From: Chromobotia macracanthus
Taxonomy: Eukaryota > Chordata > Actinopteri > Cypriniformes > Botiidae
Direction: 5' to 3'
DNA length: 64,000 nucleotides
NCBI GenBank assembly: GCA_036877525.1
Contig: JAZGTH010000143.1
Coordinates: forward strand, 193,501 to 257,500
Position numbers and translations under genes: made by a program. Below the pieces are notes generated by a model. The model had not been told where the DNA came from. It saw only the letters and a list, made by a program, of their open reading frames with translations, and made no database searches. This document shows, piece by piece, positions 47,601-59,800 of this stretch (position 1 is its first letter; every line of letters begins with the position of its first letter).

Positions 47601-50423
47601 TTTTCGGCAGTCTTTTTAGTCTTTTGGCAGTCTTTTAGTCTTTTCTGCAGTCTTTTTAGTCTTTTCGGCAGTCTTTTCAGCAGTCTTTTCGGCAGTATTT
47701 TTAGCAGTCTTTTCGGCAGTCTTTTTAGTCTTTTTGGCAGTCTTTTAGTCTTTTCGGCAGTCTTTTTAGTCTTTTCGGCAGTCTTTTCAGCAGTCTTTTC
47801 GGCAGTCTTTTCAGCAGTCTTTTCGGCAGTCTTTTTAGTCTTTTCGGCAATCTTTTTAGTCTTTTTAGCAGTCTTTTAGTCTTTTCGGCAGTCTTTTTAC
47901 TCTTTTCGGCAATCTTTTTAGTCTTTTCGGCAGTCTTTTCAGCAGTCTTTTTAGTAGTCTTTTTAGCAGTCTTTTTAGCAGTCTTTTCAGCAGTCTTTTT
48001 AGCAGTCTTTTTAGTCTTTTCGGTAGTCTTTTTAGTCTTTTTGGCAGTCTTCTTAGTCTTTTTAGTCTTTTCGGCAGTCTTTTTAGTCTTTTCGGCAGTC
48101 TTTTTAGTCTTTTCAGCAGTCTTTTTAGTCTTTTTGGTAGCCTTTTCAGCAGTCTTTTTAGTCTTTTTGGCAGTCTTCTTAGTCTTTTAGTCTTTTCAGT
48201 AATTTTTTTAGTCTTTTCGGCAGTCTTTTTAGTCTTTTTAGCAGTCTTTTTAGTCTTTTTGGTAGTCTTTTTGGTAGTCTTTTCAGCAGTCTTTTAAGTC
48301 TTTTCAGCAGTCTTTTAAGCAATCTTTTTAGTCTTTTCAGCAGTCTTTTTAGTCTTTTCAGCAGTATTTTTAGCAGTCTTTTTAGTCTTTTTAGCAGTCT
48401 TTTAGTCTTTGTCTTTTGGCAGTCTTTTTTAGTCTTTTCGGCAATCTTTTTAGTCTTTTCGGCAGTCTTTTCAGCAGTCTTTTTAGTAGTCTTTTTAGCA
48501 GTCTTTTTAGCAGTCTTTTCAGCAGTCTTTTTAGCAGTCTTTTTAGTCTTTTCGGTAGTCTTTTTAGTCTTTTTGGCAGTCTTCTTAGTCTTTTTAGTCT
48601 TTTCGGCAGTCTTTTTAGTCTTTTCGGCAGTCTTTTTAGTCTTTTCGGCAGTCTTTTTAGTCTTTTCAGCAGTCTTTTTAGTCTTTTTTTTAGCCTTTTC
48701 AGCAGTCTTTTTAGTCTTTTTGGCAGTCTTCTTAGTCTTTTAGGTAATTTTTTTAGTCTTTTCGGCAGTCTTTTTAGTCTTTTTAGCAGTCTTTTTAGTC
48801 TTTTCGGTAGTCTTTTTAGTCTTTTCGGTAGTCTTTTCAGCAGTCTTTTTAGTCTTTTCAGCAGTCTTTTAAGCAATCTTTTTAGTCTTTTTAGCAGTCT
48901 TTTTAGTCTTTTCAGCAGTATTTTTAGCAGTCTTTTTAGTCTTTTTAGCAGTCTTTTAGTCTTTTCGGCAGTCTTTTTACTCTTTTCGGCAATCTTTTTA
49001 GTCTTTTCGGCAGTCTTTTCAGCAGTCTTTTTAGTAGTCTTTTTAGCAGTCTTTTTAGCAGTCTTTTCAGCAGTCTTTTTAGCAGTCTTTTTAGTCTTTT
49101 CGGTAGTCTTTTTAGTCTTTTTGGCAGTCTTCTTAGTCTTTTTAGTCTTTTCGGCAGTCTTTTTAGTCTTTTTAGCAGTCTTTTTAGTCTTTTCGGTAGT
49201 CTTTTTAGTCTTTTCGGTAGTCTTTTCAGCAGTCTTTTTAGTCTTTTCAGCAGTCTTTTAAGCAATCTTTTTAGTCTTTTTAGCAGTCTTTTTAGTCTTT
49301 TCAGCAGTATTTTTAGCAGTCTTTTTAGTCTTTTTAGCAGTCTTTTAGTCTTTTCGGCAGTCTTTTCAGCAGTCTTTTCGGCAGTCTTTTTAGTCTTTTC
49401 GGCAATCTTTTTAGTCTTTTCGGCAGTCTTTTCAGCAGTCTTTTTAGCAGTCTTTTTAGTCTTTTCAGCAGTATTTTTAGCAGTCTTTTCGGCAGTCTTT
49501 TTAGTCTTTTTGGCAGTCTTTTCAGCAGTCTTTTCGGCAGTCTTTTTAGTCTTTTCGGCAATCTTTTTAGTCTTTTTAGCAGTCTTTTAGTCTTTTCGGC
49601 AGTCTTTTTACTCTTTTCGGCAATCTTTTCAGCAGTCTTTTTAGTCTTTTCAGCAGTCTTTTTAGTCTTTTCGGCAGTCTTTTTAGTCTTTTCAGCAGTC
49701 TTTTTAGTCTTTTCAGCAGTCTTTTTAGTAGTCTTTTTAGCAGTCTTTTTAGTTTTTTTAGCAGTCTTTTCAGCAGTCTTTTTAGTCTTTTCGGTAGTCT
49801 TTTTAGTCTTTTTGGCAGTCTTCTTAGTCTTTTTAGTCTTTTCGGCAGTCTTTTTAGTCTTTTCAGCAGTCTTTTTAGTCTTTTTGGTAGCCTTTTCAGC
49901 AGTCTTTTTAGTCTTTTTGGCAGTCTTCTTAGTCTTTTAGGTAATTTTTTTAGTCTTTTCGGCAGTCTTTTTAGTCTTTTTAGCAGTCTTTTTAGTCTTT
50001 TCGGTAGTCTTTTTAGTCTTTTCGGTAATCTTCTTAGTCTTTTTAGTCTTTTCGGCAGTCTTTTTAGTCTTTTCGGCAGTCTTTTTAGTCTTTTCGGCAG
50101 TCTTTTTAGTCTTTTTGGTAGTCTTTTCAGCAGTCTTTTCAGCAGTCTTTTAAGTAATCTTTTTAGTCTTTTCAGCATCTTTTTAGTCTTTTCAGCAGTC
50201 TTTTTAGTCTTTTTAGCAGTCTTTTCAGCAGTCTTTTTAGTCTTTTAAGCAGTCTTTTTGGCAGTATTTTTAGTCTTTTCAGGAGGCTTTTTGGCAGTCT
50301 TTTTAGTCTTTTCGGCAGTCTTTTTAGTCTTTTCGGCAGTCTTTTTAGTCTTTGGCAGTCTTTTAGTCTTTTCAGCAGTCTTTTAAGTCTTTTTAGCAGT
50401 TTTTTTAGTCTTTTTTTTTTAGT
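44683..50423. repeat. 5.7-kb pyrimidine-skewed satellite built from 9- and 12-bp modules (21-bp compound unit)
   Basis: The modules are 'ttttagtct' (9 bp) and 'tttcggcagtct' (12 bp, also tttcagcagtct or tttggcagtct). They combine mostly as a 21-bp unit such as 'gcagtctttttagtcttttc'. The plus strand is overwhelmingly T-rich with almost no A outside 'ag' steps. Because 9, 12 and 21 are multiples of three, long open frames appear on both strands: KRLPKRLKRLL-type on minus, SAVFLVFSAVF-type on plus. They have no start context, introns or composition beyond the repeat and are not genes. Larger blocks recur, for example around 46.6, 47.9, 48.5 and 49.0 kb. Confidence 0.97.
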
Positions 50424-50464
50424 CATTTTTCTAAAAAAACTTTTTTAGTTTTTTTAGAAAAATG
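50424..50464. repeat. Perfect 16-bp inverted repeat at the satellite edge
   Basis: CATTTTTCTAAAAAAA at 50424-50439 and its exact reverse complement at 50449-50464 are separated by 9 bp. This marks the abrupt change from satellite to unique sequence. Confidence 0.85.
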
Positions 50465-51944
50465 CAGGAAACAGTTTAGTGATGCAGTTCTCCTCTCATC
50501 TCCTGTCAGCCATTGCCCATCCTGCAGCATTACTGCGGGGGTAATTGTCCAGTTTTGGGGCTGATGAGGGTAATTGTTCCTTGTAGACACCAGGGGAGCA
50601 TTAATTTTCTTGAGTGCTGAACTAAGAGACTCTTTGTGCTGACTGAGACCTCTGCTTTGTTTGTGATGAAAAACTAATTGAATTCTTTTGTTGGAGCATA
50701 AGAAAGCAGAACTGACAAACCAGAAGCAAAAGTAAAAGACAACACCAGAAATTTGGAAAGGAATATATGGGTGGTTATTCAGTTACTCTCCTTTAGCAAA
50801 CCTTTACTTGTGAGCCAAACATTTTAAAGCCATGACACTTTCAACCCAAATCTCACAGCATGACATTTGGCAGAACATTTAGATAACTTACATTCCTTTG
50901 TAAATATTTCAGCACTGCTCTCTGTGCCTTTGTGCCTGTAGCATGCTGATTTTTGTGTCAAGTATGGCTGCACACATTTCTCGTTTATCTATTAAAAACA
51001 GATTTATCATACCTAAAATGTAAATAGATAAATCTCATAAAAATTTGTCTCTTGTAACAATGCAAAGACCCCCCCTCCAAGTTTTGTTCATGATGGGTTC
51101 AATTAAAAGAATTTGTTGCAGCGTTTTGTTGCAAATATGTCTCTTCTGAAATTCTGCATTGAGGGTTATATAATAAGACTTTATAGTAGTAATATACACC
51201 AAGAGTGAAAAAAGCAAAATAACTGTAAATCTATCTGTACAAATAAAAAATAAATCATCCATGAATGAAAAGACAAATTATTTATAAATGACTCACTTTA
51301 GGATCTATTGCCATTCAGCAAAACCACTGGAGCACAAACTGCTCATAATTTAATACAAATGAGTTTTATGTAAGTAGGGTACACCTGAATGTCATCAAAA
51401 GTGCTGTAAAACACATGGAAGACAATAAACAAATACAATTATTTTAATTAAAAAACACAAAATGTGCATTAATTGGAAGCCCAAATGTCAGATGCTACAC
51501 TAAAAGCAGGACATAAACAGTCTACTGATTAGTGGGCACCCACTCCGAAAATAAAAAAAAAACTAAAACTAAAACAAAAGAATGAGAAATCAATCCTTTA
51601 ATAAAATTTAAAACTTAAACTTAAATAATGAAATTTAAAAAAGAAGCATCAAAATAATATAAAACACTCCAGACAGGAGTCACTGTCAAATTTCAGTTTG
51701 AAGTTCTTATGTATAAGATGATTCTTGTAAAGAGTATCTCCCAAAACTTGCTGTTGTCATCCTCTGCTCCACAGTAAATTGCTTTTCATGGCACATTGTT
51801 CTTTGGGAACAATGCCATTTTACTTGTTCCTAAAATATAAATAGATAATATAAATATAAAAAGAGTTTTTGCACAGGGTTTTGCAGCTTAGCACCAATAC
51901 AACAGTGGCTCCAACTGTAGAGTCTTCCATTTAAATGCATGCTG
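50465..51944. other. Intergenic DNA and sp7 3' UTR side
   Basis: AT-rich unique sequence. No gene recognised. The part nearest 51945 is presumably the sp7 3' UTR on the minus strand. Confidence 0.45.
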
Positions 51945-54477
51945 TTAAACCTCCAGCAGCCCACTGCTCCTGGTCAGGCAATTTCCTGTGTTGTTCTTAT
52001 CCTCCCCAGTGGCCAAGGGGTCCTGCATGCCACTTGCGGGACCTGGAGGAGCCACCTTACTGGAGTTTGTGGGTTCCTCTGGCCCTGTGGGTTCCACATC
52101 CCCCTCCATTCCATTCCCTTGCAGGCTAGTCTCTGTGTAGGTCTTCTGATGTTTGCTCAAATGGTCACTACGAGTAAAACGCTTATTGCAAAGTAGGCAA
52201 ATAAATTTCTTCTCCCGTGTGTGGGTGCGCACGTGCTGCTCCAGTTCGTCAGACCGAGTGAAACGTTTTCCGCAGAACAGCCAGTTGCACACAAAGGGTC
52301 TTTCCCCCGTGTGCCAACGTAGGTGAGCCTTTAGGTGAGAGGCCTTGCCATAGACCTTTCCACAGCCGGGAATGTGGCAGCTGTGCACAGGCTTCCTGTG
52401 CTGGGATGCGGCCGATGCCCCAAGCCTCTCCAGCTCCTGGCAGTTTGGGCAATCACAGGAAGCCCTACTGGTGGTGGACCCACCAGTGTATCCACCAGAA
52501 CCTTGGGCTGGTTTGAGTTCCATGGAATTATCCAGAATCCCAGAACTAGCTACTGATTTGGGCTTGTACATGTCCTGTGGGAACATATGCTGGGAGGACT
52601 GGAACAAGTGTGAAGATGAACTCAAGCCCACTAAGGGCTATGCTGCTGGATTAAGGGGAGTGAAGTCAGGGGTATAGCTGGGCATCTGAGGGTTGAGGGA
52701 GGCTTGTGAGGCCACAGGTTGCAGGGGGGCTTGGAGGCTGTCAGGTTGAGGCTGCCCAATGCTTAGCCAATTGGAATTGGTGTGGACATCCCACCAAGAA
52801 GAAGTGGCATTTGCAGGTGTGGCTGTGATACCAGCATGGATGCCCTTGTACCATGTGCTGTAGGGGTGTGTCATATCCAGGTATGTGTTGACACTGGTTA
52901 GGCAGTCTGCTGTGGCTTTGGTCCCCAGGAGAGAAGGGTCCTGAGAAGCAGTGGAGGTCTGGAAGGTGGAAAAAGGGTTGTAGTTGGTGCTGTAAGCTCC
53001 AGTAGGAGAAGGTTGAGGGCTACCAGTTGGAGTTAGCAAGCCACCAATGGAACTGAAAGAGCTGCTGTAAGTGTCTACTATGACCTCATTGCCCTGTCCA
53101 TTTTTGATGGTCTGAAGTTCAGAGGTCATGCTATAGGGTTTTTTAACTGGTGATGTGCTTACTGTTTTGCTGGGCATGGCAGAATCTCGAACTGGACTGG
53201 TGCTTCCAAACTTGTTGCAGGTGGCAGTTAGCATAGCCAAAGGACTGGATCCATAACGTGCTTCCTCCTGAGAAAAGCATTCAGATAAAGTCATTAAGTT
53301 ACTACACACTCTGGTAGTTGCAGAATATCTCATAGAAGTACACATTAGCAACTCCATTGGCCTTATATATTTACTTACATATTTGCATATTTGTTAGTTT
53401 ATCAAACAAGTTAAAAACAAGTTTCTTTAAAGTAACCTTTAAAAAATATGCACCACCACTCAAAACACTTTATTTTATGTCTCCACACACAGAGTTTCTG
53501 CTTAACACATTTACATCTCCTTAGTGACCATTCAATCACGAAAAACAGGCAAGAGGTTTTAACAGTAAGATACTGTTAAGTAGAATAAACATTTGTTTAA
53601 AATCATGATATGTAATTGTGTTGTCAATCAGTGTCACCTCAAGATTCAAGGTTTTATTTGTCACATACACAGTTATATAAGCATATGAGCTGTACTGAAA
53701 TGTTAAATGTAAATGCAACACAATAAACAGACTGACAAAAAAAAACGAAAAGCTTACAATTAAACAATACTCAACATCAATAAAAAATAATGAATGACTA
53801 ACCAAACTTTGTGTTTTTAAAGCAGCACAGTGACATTCTAACATTCATCCAAGCATTAGCCTACACATTCATCATTCTTAATAGCAGCGGATGGATCCAA
53901 CCACGGAACAACCGTAACCATGTTTTACAGTAAATGAGTCTTTCAAGCTTTAACTTAATGTCTGCATACAAGCCATTGCCACAAGAGTTTCACAACGAAA
54001 TGCTGGTCTCCCAGATTCACAGAATTCACTGTCTAGATTGCTGGCTGGCTTATTTGATTATAGTTTAACCAACTGCATAACCCCACACTCGTAACTATAA
54101 ATGTTCTTCAGTTATTCATTCAGCTGCATGAGGTTCTGGAGTTGCTGTATGGTCCTTTTTCATTAAAGGTTTTTTACATCCATTAATTATTTTGAGCACC
54201 AGTACAGGTAGGTGGTTTTCTAAAGATTAAGGGGAAAATATTTAAAGAACATTTATTCTAACATTAACTAACTCATAATGAGATCTAACAAATAATGTTC
54301 ATTTAACTGGCCAATAATGCTGTTCTGTTTAAAAACTACCGCCAATATACAGCTTTGCCTACAAAATATCGTTTTAACCCGCTTCTGAAAGATCGCTTAC
54401 AACTATGTAATGTTAAAGCCATGGAACACAGGTCCCAGATCATCATGTTTTCATACCTCCAGAATTCACACAGCCAT
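51945..54477 (-). pseudogene. sp7: sp7 (osterix) with two in-frame stops and a lost zinc ligand
   Basis: SP7/osterix is the Sp-family zinc-finger activator needed for osteoblast differentiation. Exon 1 coding part is 54457-54477 (donor GTATGA); exon 2 is 51945-53267. The structure and protein match SP7: human starts MASSLLE|EEVHYGSSPLAML, here MAV*ILE|EEARYGSSPLAML. It continues with LDMTHPYSTWYKGIHAGI, the Sp Cys-rich box CDCPNCQELERLGA, and fingers CHIPGCGKVYGKASHLKAH, CNWLFCGKRFTRSDELEQH and CLLCNKRFTRSDHLSKH, with C-terminal LLEV. Lesions: TGA at codon 4 (54466-54468), TAG at about codon 217 (52638-52640) upstream of all fingers, and Tyr (52137-52139) in place of the last His of finger 3. 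The frame is otherwise open on both sides of the TAG, which argues for recent decay. Without lesions it would be about 446 aa (human 431). Sequencing error cannot be excluded for any one lesion, but three are hard to explain that way. Confidence 0.85.
53640..53745 (-). mobile_element. Possible LINE 3'-end fragment in the sp7 intron
   Basis: 'caaggttttatttgtcacat' followed by 'acagttatata' resembles reverse-complemented 3' ends of jockey/CR1-type LINEs in fish. It lies in sp7 intron 1. Limits and class are uncertain. Confidence 0.3.
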
Positions 54478-54589
54478 CCCAAAGAAAGCGGCTCCCTGTA
54501 GGTTAGTCTGTTATCAGGAGAGAGAAGCTTGCGGTCCAATGAACGGGAGGCAATACAGCGGACTCTTACACGAGACCTGGAGACCAAAT

Positions 54590-54590
<1 letters not shown>

Positions 54591-54630
<40 letters not shown>

Positions 54631-54663
54631 CGAGGGAGTGAGAGAGAGAGAGACAAAGTGAAG

Positions 54664-54694
<31 letters not shown>

Positions 54695-54746
54695 AAAGAG
54701 AGAGAGAGAGAGAGAGAGAATGAGAAAGAGAGAGAATGAGAAAGAA
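54591..54746. repeat. (GA)n microsatellite, left flank of the Tx1-type LINE
   Basis: A (GA)n tract with 'gaatgagaaag' interruptions starts 114 bp upstream of the sp7 ATG and runs directly into the poly(A) tail (plus-strand T13) of the LINE. The same kind of tract resumes at the other end of the element. Confidence 0.95.
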
Positions 54747-56856
54747 TTTTTTTTTTTTTGAAATTCAAAACATCTTTATTTAATCAAAACAGGACAATAC
54801 ATAATTTCAAAAAACAAAACAAAAGAAAGTTTAACTCAAAATATTTCCAAAAAACAAAACATTCTCAACAACAGAGCACAGGACATCCATGAAGCACCAG
54901 ATACTTGTAAACTCCTCTACATTATTTGTGGTAGTATAAAAATCAAAATCAATTTTTAACCTGGCTTTTATCATTCTAATAAAGACAGTGGTAACATCAA
55001 AATCTAGGGACCCTTCTATTTTATTCCTTCGACTGAGGTAGATAGCCATTTTTGCCTGACCTAAAACAAAATTAAACAACTGACATTTCACTCTCCACTC
55101 CTGACTGTATCTAAAACCAAGAATAAACATCTTCTCAGAAAACTTTTCTCCAAACATCGTGAACATTCGTTTTAGAAGATTTAAAAGAAAAACAAGTCTT
55201 CTGCAGCCCAAAAAGCAGTGAAAAACTGTTTCTCTCTCGAGACAAAAAGGACAACCATCACTTACATTAGGATTAATAACAGAAATAAAAGCATTTACAG
55301 CCACAATACCATGTCAAATTCTCCACTGTAAATCCCAACCCTTTTTGTCAATGGTGGCTTGTAAAGTGCTCTCCATACAGGCTTGACCTCTTTGTCAAGC
55401 CCTAAATGAACTCTCCATGGAGTGTCAGTCCGACCATTTAATTTATTCTTATTTAAAATTTTCATGAACAGCCTGTACATAGTTTTCCCCCCCATAACAT
55501 CCAACCTGTCTGTTAAGGTCTCACTAAAATCTAAAAACTGACCGGTGCAATCTTTAAAATCAGGAGAAAGAAACAATATAGGAAAGGAATCATCAACATT
55601 TGACAAACAATGTCCAGTACAATAATCATTTAACAAAGAAAGTTCAGACTGTGTGAGTTCACATTTCCAAGTGTTCAGCAGATGATTTACAAGCCTGATG
55701 GATCCAATTCCCACATGTGAAGCCAGACCTGAAGCATTAGTCAGATCAGGTCCACATAGATCAACTACATGCCCCAGTGTGACAACCCCTGCCAACTGGA
55801 ACTGCTGCAGCACAAAAGATCCAGCTAATTGGTGGACGTTGAACCGGGTTCCATGCAGTACCGGCTCTTTCAACAGCCACGACAAGGAAACACTGCTGGT
55901 TGACCTCCGTTTTTGAAACATCCCCCACACAGTAAACAATCCAGAGTAAAAAGTTGGGAGGTTGCCCAAATTATGAGCACACAGATCTGTTAGGAACAAA
56001 GACACAGCAAGACCCAAAACTCCACCTTGGTTAAAGATAGTTCGAGCTAGAGGTCTCCAAACCAGGTTTGCGGGTCCAGCAAGAAACCTTTGAATAAACT
56101 GCAGTCGAAAAGTGGCCCCTCTACTGGCGAGATGGATGAGCCCTTGTCCTCCTTCCCCTTTTTCCAGAAACAGTATACTCTGAGGGACCCAATGAAGACG
56201 GTGCCAGAAAAAATCCACCAACACTGCCTGTATCCTAGATAGCAGCTGCACCGGGGGGGTCCATGCATATTAAACGATGCCACAACATGGATGACACCAA
56301 GTTATTAATAACTAATGTGCGTCCTCTATATGACATATGTGGCAGAATCCATTTCCACCTTTTAAGACGTCCTTTAACTTTTTCTAAAACATTATCCCAA
56401 TTTTTGCACATAAAAGAATTATTACCAAGATAAACCCCAAGATATTTAAAACCACCCTTTTTCCAAAATAGACCACCAGGTAGAACAAGCTTCCTGCTTA
56501 ACTCATCACTAAAAGTAATAGCTTCACTTTTTCCCCAGTTAACTTTTGCTGAAGACAAAACACTAAAATCATTAAGACTATCAACAAGAACATTAATATC
56601 GTCTTGATTTTTAACCATTACAACAACATCATCAGCATAAGCAGACAATTTAAAAACTGATTCACACCCATGAAAATTCACTCCTGAAATACGCCGTCTC
56701 AGAGTATGTAAAAGAGGATCTATGGCCAAAGAGTACAACATTCCAGACAGTGAGCAACCTTGTCTGATTCCCCTCTGAATTTTAAAAGGAGCACTTAAAC
56801 CACCATTGATCTTCAGTAAACTCTCAATATCTCTGTACAAGACCTGGATCATGGCT
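54747..56856 (-). mobile_element. Tx1-clade LINE, 3' portion (end of ORF2, 3' UTR, poly(A))
   Basis: Read on the minus strand, ORF2 resumes within the reverse transcriptase: RGIRQGCSLSGMLYSLAIDP, the catalytic AYADDVVVMV, then GGFKYLGVYLGNN. The long C-terminal region of L1-type ORF2s follows, with a Cys-His knuckle (CPFCLERETVFHCFLGC). Frame shifts lie near 56240 and 55300, so it is dead. The 3' end is a poly(A) of 13 at 54747-54759 abutting (TC)n. The same element continues at 59986-61990 beyond an inserted LINE. About 300 or more codons between endonuclease and RT appear to be missing at the junction. Confidence 0.85.
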
Positions 56857-59800
56857 ATAAGTTCAAGTTCAAGTTGAGCTTTATTGTCATTCCGCTATAT
56901 GTGGGGACATACAGTGGAACGAAATGTCGTGCCTCACAGGACCACGGTGCTACATAAATACAGACATACAACAATGACGTGAAACAGTATAAATCTAAAC
57001 ACAAATACTAACAGAATTAGATTATAAATATACTATATATAAAGTTGCCTATACATAAACTATTAAATATAAACTATACAAATGTTCCACATAAATATTT
57101 TACGAGGAAAAAGAAAGTCAAGCACTGTTCCTGGCTGGAGAACAGTACAAGATGATCTGTAGTGCATGGGCTTGTAAACATACATGAGTCTTTTGTGGGA
57201 TTATGTACCCCCAGTTGTAAAGTGACTAGTGCACATAGAGGAGAGTGTGCTACTGCAGGTGGTCTGTGCGGCCTACTCACCTGTGTGTAGCACACTCAGA
57301 ATTGCACAAGGGAGAAATAAAAAAATATATATATATATATTTAAGAGGTATGAGGTTTTTCAGAGGGGGGCCGTGCTTGAGTTCAGGGCTCTCACAGCCT
57401 GGGGGAAAAAGCTGTTGAGCAGTCTGGCAGTGCGGGCTCTGATGCTCTGGTACCGTTTTCCTGACGGCAGGAGCTGGAAGAGACTGTGTGAGGGATGGGT
57501 GGGGTCCTTTACGATGCTGGTGGCTTTGTTGGAGCATCGTGAAAGGAAAATGTCCAGGATGGAGGGGAGAGGGGCACCGATGATCTTTGCAGCTGTTCAC
57601 TGTCCGCTGGAGGGTCTTGCGGTCTGCGGCGCTGCAGTTCCCATACCAGACAGTGATGCAGCTGGTCAGCACACTCTCAATGGTTCCCCTGTAGAACATG
57701 GTGAGGATTGGTGGAGGGAGACTTGCTCTTTTCAGCCGGCGGAGAAAGTGTAGGCGCTGTTGTGCCTTTTTGGAGAGTGACGTGGTGTTGGTGGTCCAGG
57801 TGAGATCCTCTGTGATGTGCACCCCCAGGAATTTAGTGCTGCTGACTCTCTCCACAGTCGAGCTGTCGATGGTCAGTGGGGGTGGTCAGTGGAGTTTCTC
57901 CTGAGGTCCATCACAACCTCCTTTGTCTTCTCCACATTGAGGGACAGGTTGTTCGCGCCACACCATGCCGCTAGCTGTGCCACTTCCTCTCTGTAGTGCG
58001 TTTCATCGTTGTTGCTGATGAGACCTACCACCGTTGTGTCATCAGCGAACGTGATGATGTGGTTGGAGCTGAACTTGGCAGTGCAGTCGTGGGTCAGCAG
58101 TGTGAAGAGCAGCGGGCTGAGCACACAGCCTTGTGGGGAACCTGTGCTCAGTGTGGTAGTGCTCGAGGTGTTGTGGCCGACACGGACTGACTGGGGTCTT
58201 TCAGTTAAAAAGTGCAGAATCCAGTTACAGAGAGAGTTGTTAAGGCCCAGCAGGTGTAATTTATTAATGAGCTGTTGTGGGATTATAGTGTTGAATGCTG
58301 AGCTGAAGTCAATGAACAGCATTCTTACATAAGTGTTCTTTTGGTCTAAGTGGGTAAGAGCCAGGTGGAGGGTGGAGGAAATTGCATCATCCGTAGAGCG
58401 GTTTGGACGGTATGCAAACTGGAGCGGGTCGAGTGTGTTGGGGAGGCTGGTTTTTATGTGATTCATGACTAATCTCTCAAAGCACTTCATCATGATTGGA
58501 GTCAGTGCTATGGGACGATAGTCATTCAGACAGGACACAGGTGATTTCTTAGGTACCGGTATGATGGTTGTGGACTTGAGACACCTGGGGACGACTGCCT
58601 GGCTCAGCGAGATGTTGAAGATATCTGTTAGGACATCTGTCAGCTGTGCAGCACAGTCTCTCAGTACACGGCCAGGTATGTTGTCAGGACCCGTAGCCTT
58701 GCGTGGGTTAATCCTAGACAGGGTCTTCCTCACTACGGCTGGAGACAGACAGAGAGCCTGGTCGGTGGGAGGTGTGGGCAGTTTTTGTGCAGGTGTGTCA
58801 TTCTGCATTTCAAACCGTGAATAAAACTGGTTAAGTGCATCTGGAAGGGATGTGTCGTCATCACAGGCCTGTGGCAGGGGCTTGTAGTCAGTGATGGTCT
58901 GAATGCCTCGCCACAGGCTCCGTGAGTCTCTGCTGTCTGTGAAGTGGTTATTGATTTTTTGTGCATATGACCGTTTTGCATTCTTGATGCCACAGGACAG
59001 GCTGGCTCTTGCTGTTTTTAGGGCTGCTTTATCTCCTGATCTGAATGCCTCATCTCTGGTCTTTAGCAGCCCACGAACCTTTGCCGTCATCCACGGCTTC
59101 TGGTTGGCACGTGTGGTGATGGTCTTTGTCACTGTCACATCATCAATGCACTTCTTGATATATGCACTCACTGTTTCAGTGTACTCATGCAGGTCGGTGC
59201 TGTTGTTGTAGGTGGCTGCCTCTTTAAACATGCTCCAGTCTGTAGTCTGAAAGCAGTCCTGCAGTGCTGAGGCAGCATCATCCGGCCAGACTGTGATGAG
59301 TTTTTGAACCGGTTTGGTGATTTTCAGCAGTGGATTGTATGCTGGGATTAGCATAACAGAGATGTGATCGGAGTACCCGAGGTGGGGGCGGGGTTCAGCC
59401 CTGTACGCGTCTTTCTGTGTTGTGTAAACAAAGTCCAGTGTGTTATTTCCCCTTGTAGCAAAGTTCACATGTTGGTAGAACTTTGGCAAGACTGTCTTTA
59501 AGTTTGCGTGGTTAAAATCTCCGGCTATGATGAAAAAGCCGTCGGGGTTGTTTGTTTGTTGATCGCTGATGGCGCTGTACAGCTCGCGAAGCGCGTCCTT
59601 AGCGTTTGCACAGCGTCTGCACTTCACAAACATCACCTCCACCAGCGACGAGCAGTGTGTAGTCACTACCGCAGCATTATTACACCCCGCGAGTCTTACC
59701 AGACAGTAATGAATCCCTGTCCGCTCGGTAGCAGGTTAGTCCGTGCAGCTGAATGGCGGAGTCCGGGATGTTGTCGTTTAGCCATGTTTCAGTGAAAACA

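Noticed and set aside
44875..50426. Long open frames of KRLPKRL-type (minus) and FLVFSAVF-type (plus) peptides, up to 281 codons
   Set aside because: They are direct consequences of repeat modules whose length is a multiple of three; the same peptide occurs on both strands and in several blocks, without splice sites, promoter or non-repeat sequence.
51945..52631. A separate gene made only of the Sp-type zinc fingers
   Set aside because: It is in the same frame as the upstream sp7 sequence and separated only by the TAG at 52638-52640; the apparent start is a GTG within SP7-like sequence.
54336..54768. Ser/Leu-rich and Arg/Glu-rich open frames near sp7 exon 1
   Set aside because: Translations of the (GA)n microsatellite.
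57229..59211. Plus-strand open frames of 60-174 codons
   Set aside because: Antisense shadows of the jockey-type LINE coding strand.
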